This document shows positions 32,601-44,839 of a stretch of DNA of 64,000 nucleotides, in pieces. Numbering within the stretch: position 1 is the stretch's first letter; the number at the start of each line of letters is the position of its first letter. Under the pieces are notes generated by a model that did not search any database, had not been told where the DNA came from, and saw only the letters and a list, made by a program, of their open reading frames with translations. Made by a program: the position numbers and the translations under genes. Origin of the DNA: Branchiostoma lanceolatum (taxonomy: Eukaryota > Chordata > Leptocardii > Amphioxiformes > Branchiostomatidae); assembly GCF_035083965.1 (NCBI RefSeq), contig NC_089738.1, positions 9,574,734 through 9,638,733 of the forward strand. Reading direction: 5' to 3'.

Positions 32601-35458
32601 CTAGAGGTGACACGGTGGTCTTGGGGTTAGGGTTGTTGACTCAGAACCTGGATGTACTGAGATCGAATCTCTCACAGGTACCATTGTGTTGTGTCCTAGG
32701 GAAAGGCACTTAACGCGCCAATATCATCACTTCACTCAAATGAAAATGAGTACCTAGCTTCTGTTAGGGACGTCCATCGGACATGACGTTAAATGGAGGT
32801 CTCGTGTTTGAGGAGAGCCACACCCCGAGCAAAGTAAAAGAACCCAGCACACTTATCCAAAAGAGTAGTGGTCCTTCCCGGTGTAAGTGGATCAAATATA
32901 TCTGTCTTGATTTGCAGGTTGCACTCTTCAGTACAAATCTGGTATGTTACACCTTGAGGCGGTTTACCTGGTATGCGGAACGAGGACTATTACAAGAAAA
33001 TAAACAAACAAACAAGACAGCTAAGTAGTGTATGTCACATCAACAACTGCCCGAAAATGCCCATACATTTGCCATCGTAAAGCCCCTGTCACACTTCACT
33101 TGTGCGTATATACAAGTCCACAGGAGTTGCGTATTAACATATTTTTGGATTAGGTTAAGTTTGCAGCCGAAGAAGTCATTTCTTTGGTTCGATAACCAGG
33201 CTGCACAACGGTGGGTCAAAGTAGAAAACAACTTCTTCCCCTCAAACTTTACTAAACCAAATAAATGTTGATGCGAAACTCATACGCACTTGAATATACG
33301 CACAAGTGTGACAGGGCCCTAACCCACTCGCTTGACAAATGCGACAGTTGGGGCATTAAGATCAAACCAGTCACGTCGCTTCCTGGCAAGCCGCCTGTTC
33401 ATTATATTAAGTACCCATTTCAGTAGATGGTTAACCGTGAGTGGATTAGCGAATACATCATACACGCCCGCCAAATTGATTATATCTCCCGACGCATTGC
33501 CAATTCTGCCTAACACGTATATATCTATCGGAAAAAAGGTCCAATCCATTAAGAACTCTCACGGAGTTTCTATTACTTAACCGCTCTGATGGAAATGGAG
33601 TAGACACTCACATTCTGTCAAGTTCGATAAGACAATCATTTTAACTGAGGTGGTAAATATGAAGTCTATTACGTCCTGTGCATTAAGGGTAACGGTTGGG
33701 ATGAGCTCACAGATAGGGAAAACTGTGCACGAGTACTGATCAACCGTAATACGTACTAGAACATTGCGGCACAGAAAACTGGGATCTTGCACTGTGTCAG
33801 AAAAATAAGTCAAACCCATAAGTTAGAATTTAGCGTAAAAATTAGGACCAAATATACTAGTAGGTAGTCGAATACTATATTGTTAGCCAATGGTGCCCGT
33901 CCTTTTTATACTACTTAGCCTTGGGTCGAGAATTTGCAAGCAACTTATCATCATCATCAAAAATTATAGAGTATCTTGATTTTTCTAGCCAGCGTTATTT
34001 CTATGTAATGATGACATCCAAAAGAGCATAAAAAATGCTACAGCTTTTTCACGCCGTGTGAGGTTTAATTTTGTTCATTATTTTAGGCCGTTCCCTTGGG
34101 AAATGTATAACCTGCTCAATTTTGATTAACACGTCATGTGTGTATTAACGCTCTTAGCTCCTTTCAATGCAGTTTCATTCTATAAAGTCTTCCTGGGGTT
34201 TTTGTATCCATTATATTTAGAGAGCTTCTTTGCCCAAATCCTTGGAAATTGAAAACGTTACACCAGTGCTTAATCACTCACGTAGGGATAAAGTTTCAAA
34301 TTGAAACAGCGATGACATAATACCGCCGGTGTTCCTGCTATTGTCTGTGTATTAACGCTCTTAGCCCCTTTCAACGCAGTTTCGTTTTGAAAAGTCTTCC
34401 TGGAGTTTTTGGATCCATTATACTTAGAGTGTTTCTTTCCCCAAAACCTCGGAAATTGAAAACGTTACATATACACCATTGCTTAATCACTCACGTAGGA
34501 GTAAAGTTACAAATTGAAACAGCGATGACATAATACCGCTGGTGTTCCTGGTACGATTTAGGAAATCGAAAATAGAAAGTTCATCCCTTCAGCTGAGGAT
34601 GTGGTAATTTCAATCCTCCCCTGATGAGGAAACTACAAGACAGTGATTGATAGATGCCGCATCTGCGCCCCCGGTCGGTAATTCATTTAGGCTGGGGACT
34701 AATTGCCTTCAGTGTAGCTAATATTGCCTGATTACCGAACATATTCTTCTTCCACATTACGCCAGTGCCCCAGTATGTGATAACGTTTTACACATATATC
34801 CACCTATTATTTTTTTTCTCTTTTGTCGAAGAACTTTCAGAGAAACGGCTGTCGACAGGGGTATGTAACAACATTTTCCGTCATTTGGCGGCTGAATTTC
34901 ACACGACAAATTCACGACTGTTAATTCCAAATCTTCTGTCGTAGACTTGTCGCACGACGATAGCATTTTGAGAGAGTTGACCGTCAACAATTATCTGTGA
35001 CAATTTTTTTCGTCATTTGTCGGCTGAATTTTTCCACGACAAATTTACGACTTTCCTAAGAATTTTCGACCCAAACTTTTGTCGTAGTCTTGTCGTAGGA
35101 AGAACGTAACAGGAGTCAAAAACCTGTATTGTACCGTAGATAGAAAACCATATTGACTATAGATGATTTAGAATCCATCCCTGTGTGAGTGGATCAAACG
35201 AATCTATCCGGATATGCAGATTGTACTGTTTAGCACAAACCTGGTGTGTTACGCCTTGAGGCGGTTTACTGGGTATGCAATACAACCAACCAAACATACA
35301 AACAGACAAACAAACAAGAAAGGTTAAAACCATACCTCGATCAGTCCTTTGGTTGGGACCACCTTTAGTTCTTTCAGAGCCGCCTCCAGTTCTGCCGTGC
35401 TCATGTGTCCGTCACGGTTCACATCGTATTTCTTGAAGATCTGCTCAACGTTGGCCAT
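29690..35458 (-). CDS. Gene F: four-EF-hand calcium-binding protein (145 aa)
   Basis: Coding exons on the minus strand are 35336-35458 (MANVEQIFKKYDV), 30506-30643 and 29690-29866 (TGA at 29690-29692), with phase-0 GT-AG introns. An acceptor ten bases before the ATG (TTACAG|GTATAAGAAG) joins a leader exon that ends at 36389. Loops are all canonical: EF1 DVNRDGHMSTAE, EF2 DVDGNGQLDLQE, EF3 DKDGSGFISPEE split after residue 2, EF4 DKNADGRIDIAE. It is closest to E in its EF3-EF4 exon (EEPVTEDIV versus DEPVTDEIV). Intron 1 is 4.7 kb and full of repeats: an S1 SINE, three 130-145-bp tandem units, two M2 MITEs, an S4 SINE and two tandem duplications. Probably a four-site calcium binder. Confidence 0.9.
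29942..30136. mobile_element. Small TIR element M5 in intron of gene F (about 195 bp)
   Basis: The left end 'tatgtaaccaacagtgggag' plus 'aaatttgga' pairs with the right end 'tccaatttctcccaatgttg' plus 'gttacata'. It is non-coding. An open frame that runs through it from the EF3-EF4 exon is intron read-through by chance. Confidence 0.7.
30884..31068 (-). mobile_element. tRNA-derived SINE, family S1, copy 3
   Basis: The minus-strand head GTCCCTGTAGCTCAGCTGGT followed by 'agcaacctcacag' and a B-box-like 'ggttcaatcc' is the clearest tRNA-like head of the family. It lies in intron 1 of gene F. Confidence 0.85.
31140..31200. repeat. CCATGTTGG/CACGTGAC dispersed module, copy in gene F intron
   Basis: Contains 'ccatccaacatggcgga' followed by 'tgacgtcatagtcacgtgac'. 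The same module, inverted or direct, recurs near 11757, 26593 and 54972. It carries CRE-like TGACGTCA and E-box CACGTG motifs. It may be the end of a repeat element. Confidence 0.5.
31430..31845. repeat. Three tandem units of 130-145 bp
   Basis: Each unit starts at 'ggattgtcatct' and contains 'aaacagacgtatctctttt' and 'ataagcaaagaaaaagac'. Starts are at about 31430, 31575 and 31707. It is non-coding intronic sequence in gene F. Confidence 0.85.
32184..32419. mobile_element. MITE family M2, copy 3
   Basis: Ends TAAAGCCCCTGTCACACTTG and 'cacaagtgtgacaggagctt'. The interior matches the gene C copies ('ggattaggttaagtctgcag', 'gcgcaactcatacgcactta'). Confidence 0.88.
32612..33020 (+). mobile_element. 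tRNA-derived SINE, family S4 (apparently full length)
   Basis: The tRNA-like head contains 'ggtcttggggttagggttgt' and a B-box-like 'gagatcgaatctctca'. The body includes 'gtgttgtgtcctagggaaag' and 'ggacgtccatcggacatgac'. The 3' end has 'ttacaccttgaggcggttta' and an AAATAAACAAACAAACAAG tail. It is about 410 bp, in intron 1 of gene F, opposite to the gene. Confidence 0.82.
33078..33322. mobile_element. MITE family M2, copy 4
   Basis: Ends TAAAGCCCCTGTCACACTTC and 'cacaagtgtgacagggccct'. It is very similar to copy 3 about 900 bp away. A four-base duplication ('cact') lies near the left end. Confidence 0.88.
34139..34550. repeat. Tandem duplication, two units of about 207 bp
   Basis: Unit 1 starts at 34139 and unit 2 at 34346, both with 'tgtgtattaacgctcttagc'. 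They also share 'gcttaatcactcacgtagg' and 'gaaacagcgatgacataata'. Divergence is moderate, so the duplication is not new. Confidence 0.85.
34873..35093. repeat. Tandem duplication with 'cgtcatttg.cggctgaattt' units
   Basis: Two units share 'cgtcatttgtcggctgaatt', 'cacgacaaatttacgact' and 'ttgtcgtagtcttgtcgta' or close forms. Period is about 150 bp. Intronic in gene F. Confidence 0.7.
35165..35322 (+). mobile_element. SINE S4 3' fragment
   Basis: Matches only the 3' part of 32612-33020 ('gtgtgagtggatcaaac', 'ttacgccttgaggcggttta') and ends in an AAACAAACAAACAAG-type tail. It is a 5'-truncated copy. Confidence 0.75.
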
Positions 35459-36388
35459 CTTCTTATACCTGTAATTTAACAGAAGAGACTGCTTATTAAG
35501 AAGCCCAAAGCAAGTTTAGAACGCTAGAAATATTCTGGATATGGTTGAATGTATGATATTATCATTTACTTGCTCATATCTAGCACATTTCTATCATGAT
35601 TTTATTCTTTAGGCTTTTAAAAAGAGCACAGAAACAAGCCACACGAGGAGTCCTGTATATATTGGGACCACCAAAAAATCAGCGCCCAGATTTTCAATGA
35701 GTTCTCACCGTGCAACTAAATCGCATCCTTGAAGGTCAATATGCAATGGAGTGGTGTTGTCTAAACTTACGATGGATAGAAAGGACTCGAAAATTGAATT
35801 TTCAGAAATTCCTTGAGTTCCTTTAACAATACAAAAAATGTACGGAAGCTTTTGAAATCCGCTGAGGTTTTGCTTGTGCTTTTTACAATTGTGTGTTATC
35901 AAGCTGTTTAGTTTGATTAGGGATCACATTTGTGATTAGAAGAATTCTTTTGTGTGTAAATGCTTACTTGTAAATGCGCAGTATTTCTTTATAAAACAAT
36001 GATGTAGATGACATACAGAGAAATGGTACAAAGTAGAAAAATTCACTGCCACGCCCCGCCCATAGATATACTCACCTAAACTGAAGGTATATCAAGCTTA
36101 AGGCCGCATTATGAAATCTATAACAAACTTTGCATATAATACAAAGGGATATACTTTAACATAAATATTCAAATGCCTGCCCTATTCTTAAATCCTCTCT
36201 ACAACCAAATTTTGTAGTATCATTTGTCGGCATACCAGCACAACTTCTACTAGTTACCTTTCGTACCAGGCCCGCTTTTTAAACCATATTTCACGTAAAA
36301 CGTTTTTCTCACAAGCACGCCAAATTATACTTTAGCGCCAATTCAGATCTTCCCAAGTTGAAAATAGAATTGCAAGATGTGTACTTAC

Positions 36389-36480
36389 GGTTTTGGACGA
36401 GGTGTGCGGAGAAAGTAAGGGTATCCTCCAATTCGCAAAAGTGAAAGTCGTTCAGAGCGCGCGGTCCTTTTATTGCCCCT
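36389..36480 (-). promoter_or_regulatory. Leader exon and TATA promoter of gene F
   Basis: On the minus strand a leader exon ends with CCAAAACC|GTAAGTAC at 36389. About 30 bp upstream of the likely start (near 36440) is CAATAAAAGG (36466-36475), a TATA-type box flanked by GC-rich sequence. Confidence 0.5.
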
Positions 36481-37049
36481 CCTATGAGAGGGGGAGGTAC
36501 GTTTGTGAATGGTGGAAAAAATGAATATCAAGAAACAACTTGAAAGTGTAATAAAAACGTTCAAAAAAACTCGCAACATCTCGTAGCATATCTTAATTTT
36601 ACATCTATCCATGCAAAAACAATTATCAAAGGATGCGGCTTTTATTTGTATTAAAAGTTTGCCTCGTACCTCCCCTCCCCGGGCATAACTAACGGTTGGT
36701 CCCCGACATCTGGCGCAGTGATTATTTTCTCACAGACCAGAAGGTCAAAGTGCAATTAAGCAAATCACCCAGGCCGTACTTTGAAGACATCACGTGCCGT
36801 TCACGTGACAGCTTTCATCAGGCCCGCGGCAATCTAGTAGAGTGCGGTCAGAAAGGGGCGTGTCGATCTTTCCTGACACGTCTGGCACATTTATTGTTTT
36901 TAGGCCTGACCTGCGTAAGTACCAATTACTTTCAAGGTGAGTTTGCGGTCGACCTCATCACGCTAAGTGCATGGCCGTACCATTCCACAAATCCCCCCAG
37001 AGTGCAATTCGCTGACAAGTTGGCACCCACTGGCGATGTCCCATTGCTG

Positions 37050-37212
37050 TACTCTCCAAGCAGAGGATCGGGTCCGGCTGGTCTCTGATGTGATTTTAGG
37101 CTTTTTGGTGTTGGTTGGCGACGTTAAGAAAACGGGACAAAATGGAAACCCCAACAAAAACGCCTAAAAATACATAAAAACCAGCCGGACCCACTCCTCT
37201 GCGCGGAGAGTA
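37050..37212. mobile_element. Small TIR element M6 (about 160 bp)
   Basis: The left arm 'tactctccaagcagaggatc' plus 'gggtccggctggt' pairs with the right arm 'accagccggacccactcctc' plus 'gcgcggagagta'. It is a foldback without coding potential. Confidence 0.75.
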
Positions 37213-39429
37213 CCATTGATGGGTATACGTAAATAGTCAGGGCTTTGCTTGCTGAGGAAAAGAGATAGGCAGGAATTTATCGGGTAATTTTATGGCCCTC
37301 GACGGTAAAAGTGATCTGTTGTGATAATGGAGTTAACTTTTCATTCATGACAGCTATGAACGGAATAGCTGAGTGCAAAAGAAATGCCAAAACCTACCTT
37401 TCTTATCACTACTGTACATGTAGCTAAAAGGGTGCTTTGCACAAAAAGGAAATATATTTTGCAGTGCCGTGAAATTGATAGAAGTTAACACCATTGTAAA
37501 TAAATTCTGTTGCTCGTCATTCTAAGGGTATTGCGATTTCAGAAAGTTTGGTTTGATTTAAAACTATGCCGAAGGTCTATCCGACAGAAAAGTTATTTTA
37601 TCGGTGACAGGATGGCGGCTGATGGTATGTATCGATGTATGGCGGCGGGCAATTGGTTCTCGACGCAATATGATAAAAGCAGTGAATGGAATAGACAGCC
37701 GGCGTAGTGCTTAGTAATGCATGGTGTAAATTTTGAAAGCCTGAAAGTTTTAAACAGACATTTATTTCCTTTTTGTTTTTAAATTCTTCGTCTTTATGTT
37801 TTGACTAAAAAAGATAGGTTGAAATATGCATACTTAAGTTTTATTGCAACTCATAGCAAAATTCTCGATTTTTTTTCTATGGGCAAGTTGTAGATGATAT
37901 GGGTATCCATTTTGTTTACAATTCATCTTGTCATGTTTGCCTCATATGCATTTCATGAATATTTCATTTGATTATTATGATCCTAGTCTTTCGTCACGTC
38001 ACTTGACGTCATATTCTAATAACATAATTGGAATTATCAGATGAAAGAAGAAAATTATAATCAATTTCTGTGTAACAGAGGTGAATACCCTTTCCTTGTT
38101 TATAACTATCAAAGCTGTTTTAGAGAAAGGAAACCACATATCAATTTTATCTTCTATTTGAATATATTTTGGAAGACTGCGGACAAAGTATTGCGCTTTG
38201 TTATTAGGTGGAAGCGCATACTATTTATTCTCTTATAAGGAATTCAGTGTTAACCGAAATTCAATGTGTACGTTTAATTGAATTGAGACGTGTATTCCAA
38301 CCTAACATATAAATGTAGGAGGCAATTAAGAAATCACGTTTCATTCATTTACATATGTGTGCTCCAAAACAAATATCTGATATGAATGTGTGAATATTTG
38401 GCATATAGTTATTTACCGTTTCATCCGTACGTGTATTCTTGTGTGCAAAAGAACGCTAATGATACATATCGGAATGCAGAAAGATGTTAATATGCATGTC
38501 TATTTTCATTTTGTTTGAGAAAATTAAGATGTCATATACCCATGCAGCAATGCTCCATTGTCCACTGAGGTCTCAAATATCATTCGGACTATTCCATTTT
38601 GCAAAGTTCAGGGGGTGAGTTTTATCCAGATATACCTTCCTAAACCTTCGCTCACATTTTTCTCTAGTGTATTCTTTTGTTTCTTTGAAGTGTGAAATCT
38701 TTGCCCATGCAGATATGAAACAAAAAATGTATTGCCAAAGGTCAGTTCTCTACATTATGGTGATATGTTGGAATTAAAATCTGCTTTTTGAATAACGGTT
38801 TTATGGACAGTCAATATCTTCATAGAAAAGTTAAATTCAAGGTCTGCTCTTTCAGTCGGTACCGAAAATGGACATATGGGAGAATGGGAAGTATGCAGAT
38901 AATCATTGTTAAGAATAATTATTGTTTTCCATCAAATATGGTACTTGTGTAAACAAGTATTTAAAACACGTTTGTGAATATTAGTTATCCAGGTCAGGAA
39001 AGGAGAAATAAGATATAATTTTTTTCAACTGGATAAAAATACATTTGTAAACCAGACGTTTCAAGCGCCCATCTGGGAGCTCTTTGTCAATGGGGAGAAT
39101 GATATTTACTTTGAAATTTATGAAAGCGTCAAGAATATTCTTAAGTTCTAAAAAAACGAAAGAGGTAAATACCTTAGACAATTTAAAACGCACTAGATTA
39201 TGAAAGATGGCAACAAGCGGCATCATTTCACAGCATTGAACTCATTTATTCAGAATTGATTGTTCCATTAAAACTGTAATAAAATGTACATCAATGCCTT
39301 TATTCATTAACATGAACCTTAGTCCTGTATCTAACATTTTGAACTTACTCAAATCTATTCGCTCAAGAAATAGAACTAGCCATTAAGTTGGTATACAGGG
39401 TTCTTGAGTTTCAATTTGCACAATGATCT

Positions 39430-39672
39430 GTCTGCCTATGCCCCCTCTCTCTAGCTCTCTCTTCCTACCCTTCCCTTTCTCTTCTTTTCCCTCTTCTTTC
39501 CCTCTATTTCTTTCTCTCTCTATATATATATAGCTCTCTCTTCCTATCATTCCCTATCTCTTTCTTTCTCTCCTTCTCTTTCCCTCTATTTCTGTCTCTC
39601 TTTCTAATTCTCCCTTCTTCTCCTTCCCCTTCTCTTCCTCTCCCCTCTCACCTCTCTCATCCCCTTTTTTCC
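39430..39672. repeat. Pyrimidine-rich (CT)n tract
   Basis: Almost pure C/T on the plus strand, interrupted by a short TATATATATA run. It lies just past the 3' end of gene G. Confidence 0.85.
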
Positions 39673-39882
39673 CTCCGTCGTACTGTCTGCCAATTACTTT
39701 TTGTAAATTCCCTTCTTTTTCTCGGTGGTATTTTGAAGCTCACACTGGGTCTTGATTATGATTGAGATTAATAAGAAAAGCCCACTACTGCCCCCTTGTA
39801 TAGAAATGTTAGCCTCGCTTCTACTTCTATTTGTCTCGACATGTGAGGGCTCTGAGCCTCTCCATGGAGCCAGCTGGTTCCT

Positions 39883-41466
39883 TTACATCTTCTTATCAAC
39901 CATGATCTCAAGGAACTCGTCGACACTCATTGTTCCATCTTTGTCGATGTCTCCAAAGTCCACCATATCCTTTGCGGCATCCTTTGTCAGACCCTTATAG
40001 AATTTTTCGGACTTAGCCATTAGCTCTGCCGCTGTCATCTTTCCATCTTCATTCTAGAAAATGACCCAAAAGGAGAACTATAAGTCTGTGTGTGACAAGA
40101 ATTCACCGTGTCTAACATTGTCACAAAACTGCTATTCATAGTTAAAAGGAGACATGTTGTATGTGATTCATCATTATATATGTTAGAGATGGCCAAGTGA
40201 TATTAGAGGCATGATCAATAGATGAAATTATTACGTGGTTTTAATTTCCAATCTTAAGTTAAAGAGACATCAACTTCAGCTTAGCAACATGGCATACAAT
40301 ACCTAATTTAGCTGATCAAAGACAAGACAGCTGCATGTCGTACTGATAAGCTATGCAGATTGTTAGAATAAAGCCTCATCTATATTAGAACCAAGTACCT
40401 ATTGAAAACGTTTATACTGTCAAACCAACACACAGTATGATTGAGCTAATAGTTTGTGTCGAATTCACAGTATAAACTTTCTCAATATGGCCAATTGGTA
40501 TTCGTACCAATCTCAAAATCTTGGAAGCAACTATGCAGACAGTATTAGACATACACCAAAAATAGTTACTCAAGCAACTGGATAAATTTTTGTAACAGTC
40601 AGACGTTTCAGACAGCATCCGCTGTCTTTCGTCAGTGACTAACGATAGGACTGGAAAACTAGGTTTTATACCAAAACTGAGGTTAAGACAATTGTCAGAT
40701 GACAGATGTCTTGACGTAGTATTCAAAAGAAGATTAATTCAAGACATGGTTTGTATGCTAATAGTGCAATTATGTCTTCTTTTGAAGCGTTCAACAACAA
40801 CAACAACAACAACAACAAAATCATCCAGTTGCTTGAGTAACTATTTTTGTATATCTTATTACCTGGATGTCTAACCTTCATCAAAGTATTAGACATACAT
40901 GTATGCATCTGGTAAGAACTTACCGCGTCAATTTCGTTAAACATCTGCCTGAGGCCTGCGATCTCCCCGAAAACACCGACAAGACGTGTAAACTCATCTT
41001 CTGTGATCTTCCCATCTCCGTTTTTGTCACACCTATCGATCACTGTCTGAAAAAAAGACGGTCCAAGACAAAAGTCAATGAAAGGCTTCGCTTCTGAGGC
41101 CTTGCCAAAATCTTTCAAATATCGGCACGCTACTTAGGACGGAGATGTAAAAGGGCAAATATAGATACTGTTTGCCATAGAATTTTCTGTGAGTTCAGTC
41201 ATTTGTTCAACATTTCTGACCACTAAGATTTCATAAAGATGGCACCTATTTCCCCATTTTTTTTTTCTCACATGACTATTTGGGTGCCCAGAGGATGTCA
41301 ACCATATGATCAAATCAGTCTGGCATCATATAAAATGTTTTTTTTTTACCTGAGTCATCTTTGGTGAGGGATTCAGCCCCATGTCTTGCAGAGCTTCAAC
41401 AAGCTCTTTCGGCTCGATGGCCCCACTGCCGTCCTTATCGTAATCTGAAAACGTCTTGGCGGCCAT
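39883..41466 (-). CDS. Gene G: four-EF-hand calcium-binding protein (136 aa)
   Basis: Coding exons on the minus strand are 41350-41466 (MAAKTFSDYDKDG), 40924-41046 and 39883-40053 (TAA at 39883-39885), with phase-0 GT-AG introns. The ATG follows AG|GACAAC as in gene B. Loops are all canonical: EF1 DKDGSGAIEPKE, EF2 DKNGDGKITEDE, EF3 DANEDGKMTAAE (split after residue 2), EF4 DIDKDGTMSVDE. The EF2 exon is shorter than in its neighbours (41 codons against 46-52), so the linker to EF3 is short. It is the most diverged member and ends in a basic VDKKM. Its EF3-EF4 linker (KSEKFYKGLTKDAAKDMV) differs from all others. Intron 2 holds a foldback repeat. Likely a four-site calcium binder. Confidence 0.88.
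40563..40843. repeat. Foldback repeat in intron of gene G (about 280 bp)
   Basis: The left end 'tagttactcaagcaactgga' pairs exactly with the right end 'tccagttgcttgagtaacta'. Inside are 'cagacgtttcagacagcatc' and a CAA-trinucleotide run. A related phrase occurs near 39054, so this is a dispersed family. It may be a retroelement 3' end flanked by its inverse. Confidence 0.75.
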
Positions 41467-42718
41467 GTTGTCCTGAGAAGAGTTTAAAGGCAACAGAAGC
41501 AATATTAGTGCACAAAAATGGAAAAAGAATGATGGTGAAATCTTTATGGTAGTAACACTTACTAACACTGTGTATCATATTTGCGTGGTAACTTCATACT
41601 TTGAGCATTTTACAACCGCGCAAAAACGTGCCGTACGATGATCCCCTTAGTTTCGAGAGCCTAAAAAAAACCTCGGCGACGATTTTCAGAGTTCTCACAT
41701 CACAACGACAGCGTGTTTTTGCATCATGAACGTCGATATGCATTGTGATAGTGTTGCTTGAACTTATCATCTTTAGAAATGACTAGATAGATAGAGTTTC
41801 ATAATTCAAAATTTTCAGGCCCTAATATTACTTGAATTTCCTTTAATACAATTCCCTTTGAGATATTGTAACAACCAATATTGACCTTGATATACAAAAT
41901 TGTGGAGGTAGTCATAATCAAGAAGTGTCATGAAAATAAACTCGAACTCAAAATGACCAAAATGTTTTCATACAAAAATACGATGATGACAATAAAGTTG
42001 AACATGTGCAAACCCACATTTCATGAAACATTTACTTAGAGGAAAGCCATTGGTCAATACCTGTTATTTTTTCTATTAGAAGATTGGAAAAAAAGTCTTA
42101 AACTTAAAGGATCACCCCTGACTAAAATAATAGGATGGGCCTTTTACATAGATATATCTATGAGAAACCTATTTCTTAGCAATGACATGGAATGAATGAC
42201 GTAGTCGTATATGGCTAGACAAGCATCGTAGCTATGGAAACTAAATGAGACTATAACATGTAAACATTAAGAACATAAAGAGAATAACCAAATTGTTGAC
42301 GTACATAATTATGAGAATAAGGTTTAACATATCCAAACGCATATTTCATGTAACATTTACTCCTTTTAAGATGTTTGGGCGTATCATCATGTTTTTGATT
42401 CTCCAAGAATCCCTATTTTCTTTCATTTAGGGCCCTTTGCCATGATTCTACTATGTCTTGATTCATACGTATTTCTGTTTTCATTTCAATATGACCTTGA
42501 TAATTAGAATATGTAGCTTTTAATGTTTTGACATTTTTTACAGTATTGAAGCAATGGACAGTATTGAAGGAAACTGATAGAATTTCAAGGTGTCTGTCTT
42601 GAAATATGAGCGCACACGCGGATGGGTGGATGTGAAATTAGATGTAAATAGTCACAACTACCAAAATGTCCTACACTTTACACCTGTCGAGAGTGACTAC
42701 TCGACCCGTATTACTTAC

Positions 42719-42787
42719 AGGCCTCTCGGCATTGGAGTAGCATACCGGAAAACCGGGTATCATCGCTAAGTCAGACAGCGATATTTT
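42719..42787 (-). other. Possible leader exon of gene G
   Basis: On the minus strand an acceptor (GCTTGCAG|AAAATATC) and a strong donor (GGCCT|GTAAGTAA) bound a 69-base segment about 1.2 kb upstream of the start exon. It has an ATG but is not needed for the protein. It is a weak call from splice signals alone. Confidence 0.3.
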
Positions 42788-44839
42788 CTGCAAGCTCTGT
42801 TTAAAAAAAGACACAGAAGAAAGCATTGGTCTATAAACGAAGAAAGATTTTAGTGTAGCAAACAGCTCACATTGTCAGCTCACCATTCTTTCCACACGCC
42901 ATGACTATAGAGCTATGTTTAGAAAAGTCATGTTTTAGGTTGCGGTTATGTTGAGGTTTTGTCTGTGGTTAAACAGCTTTGAATAGCTTTAGAATTCAGG
43001 ACATGCCATTTGTCATGTGGCTACAAAGTCCTATCAAAGATTGAAATGAATGGATTTAGACCCCTTGCGGTATTCTTTAATACTGCGTTAGCTCTATGGA
43101 AAATGTCCGGAGGTATTGTTTTTGGCGCGGCCGTGATATCAGCTACAATAACATTTCTTACGGTAGGCTATGCATGCCTGATAGAGGGACAAGTGACGTC
43201 ACCTGTTATACCTTTAGGCAGTATACACATACATTACAGTCGTTGGACCGGTTTCGGTCAGTCAGGCAAAGAAAAACTACAAATAATGGCTTTGAGAGAA
43301 TAACATTTAGATCTTAGCTAGGCGTGCCCTGTTACACCCAATTACGCATGCAAAATTTGCTCATTACCCCCACATTACTTTACTAAAATACCTAAAGTTT
43401 GTTCTTTTTTCAAACGTAACAGTACGTCTAACACTAAGTTAAAGACGTCAAACAGTCTCTGAATAAAGTACTTGATGTATACGTGACAAAAAAAGGTCAT
43501 ACACACAACCAAGCCCCCCGCCCCTCAAATATTCCAATCGTACAAGTTGTAGATACTTAGTAACTGATAAAACACATTTAGTTTCATGACTAGTTGTTCA
43601 GATAGCTACAAAAAAACTGCCTATCAGATTTTAAACCGCAGTTTTAGAATAACCTTGGCTCGCTAACAAGCTATGGCCTCGTCTTTTGGACACGCCCACT
43701 AGACAAGGCTTGCAAAAGTGACCACAAAAATGCTTATAGCAGATGTTTTAAAACATTTTCACAACATTTGATAAATGTGGATTGCTATTACGATGTCTAC
43801 ACTTCTTGCAGGCTTTCTTTAACATTGAAATTGCCGAATGCAGAGGAAGTGTCAGAAGAATGCTTCAGAAGAAGTTAGTAACCTTTGAAAAGTAATCACT
43901 GTTGTGTCTTTTTCACCTTTGCTAGTTTTATAATGGAGACCGACTCACCTGTGTCGAAGGATTTAGGGAAGGAACTCGCTAAGAAGTTGGATCGAAGAGG
44001 TTGACAGGTACAGACCTTCCTTCGCAAATACTAGAAGAAAAGTGGGGAGTGGGGCGGTGGGAACCGGTTTTGTTATGCACACGTTGCACTGATAATAACA
44101 CGCCTATTGGAGCCTACCACCTAGCCTCCTTCGCAGTCTTTTAGGAGCGCTGGGGTTCATTTATTTTTTTTCGGGGGGGGGGGGGAGTAGTGCTGTTTTA
44201 CGATTTTCAACATACGGTTCTAATGTCAGGGAGATCCTGTCTGAGGCTACATGCAGAACCTGACCCATATACATGTATGTTGAAAATCGCGAATCAGCGC
44301 TTCCCTAAAAATAAACGCCTGTGGCCCTAAAAGACTGGAAAGGAGGCTACTGTCACACCACAACTGTGTCTGACAAGGCTGGGACTCTGCGCTACCTTAA
44401 CCATTATAATCTAGCCCCTACAGTCATTAAAATTTCATACCAACATTGGAAAACGGTCACGAGAGACTCTTAAGGAATAACAGTTGACCTACATTACCTA
44501 TATATATAAGATTGTACGTTGATAAGATGTTTTTGTTGTGTTCAGGTGAGCGTTAAGTATTTGATAATGATCAGGTGTGCACAGAGTGTGATAATTAGTA
44601 GGTGTTGCCGTGTGGTTTAAATGCACAATCATGGCGGTCACGAAAGTTCGCACTGAGAAAAAAATCCACTGGCATCAATAATAGATACGACCTGTCCTAT
44701 ATGTATCCTAACGTATCAAGTAAATACATGGTCATTACCTTCGCTAAGAAGGTTGTGGTTTTGGTAGCGTTCATGTGTGTCTGTGTGTGTGTCCTGTCTG
44801 TCTGTAGAATGACTCAATAATGACTGGATGGAATGTCTT

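Larger units (their letters stand above)
36500..39882. other. Intergenic region between genes F and G
   Basis: No coding exon recognised. It contains TIR element M6 (37050-37212), A/T-rich sequence, a repeat with a 'cagacgtttcaagcgcccat' phrase near 39054, and a pyrimidine tract (39430-39672). Minus-strand AATAAA signals near 39243 and 39299 might end gene G transcripts. Confidence 0.5.

Noticed and set aside
43010-43303. 97-codon plus-strand frame with a hydrophobic stretch
   Set aside because: There is no recognised motif, no splice partner and no similar sequence in the window. It could be chance in A/T-rich DNA.
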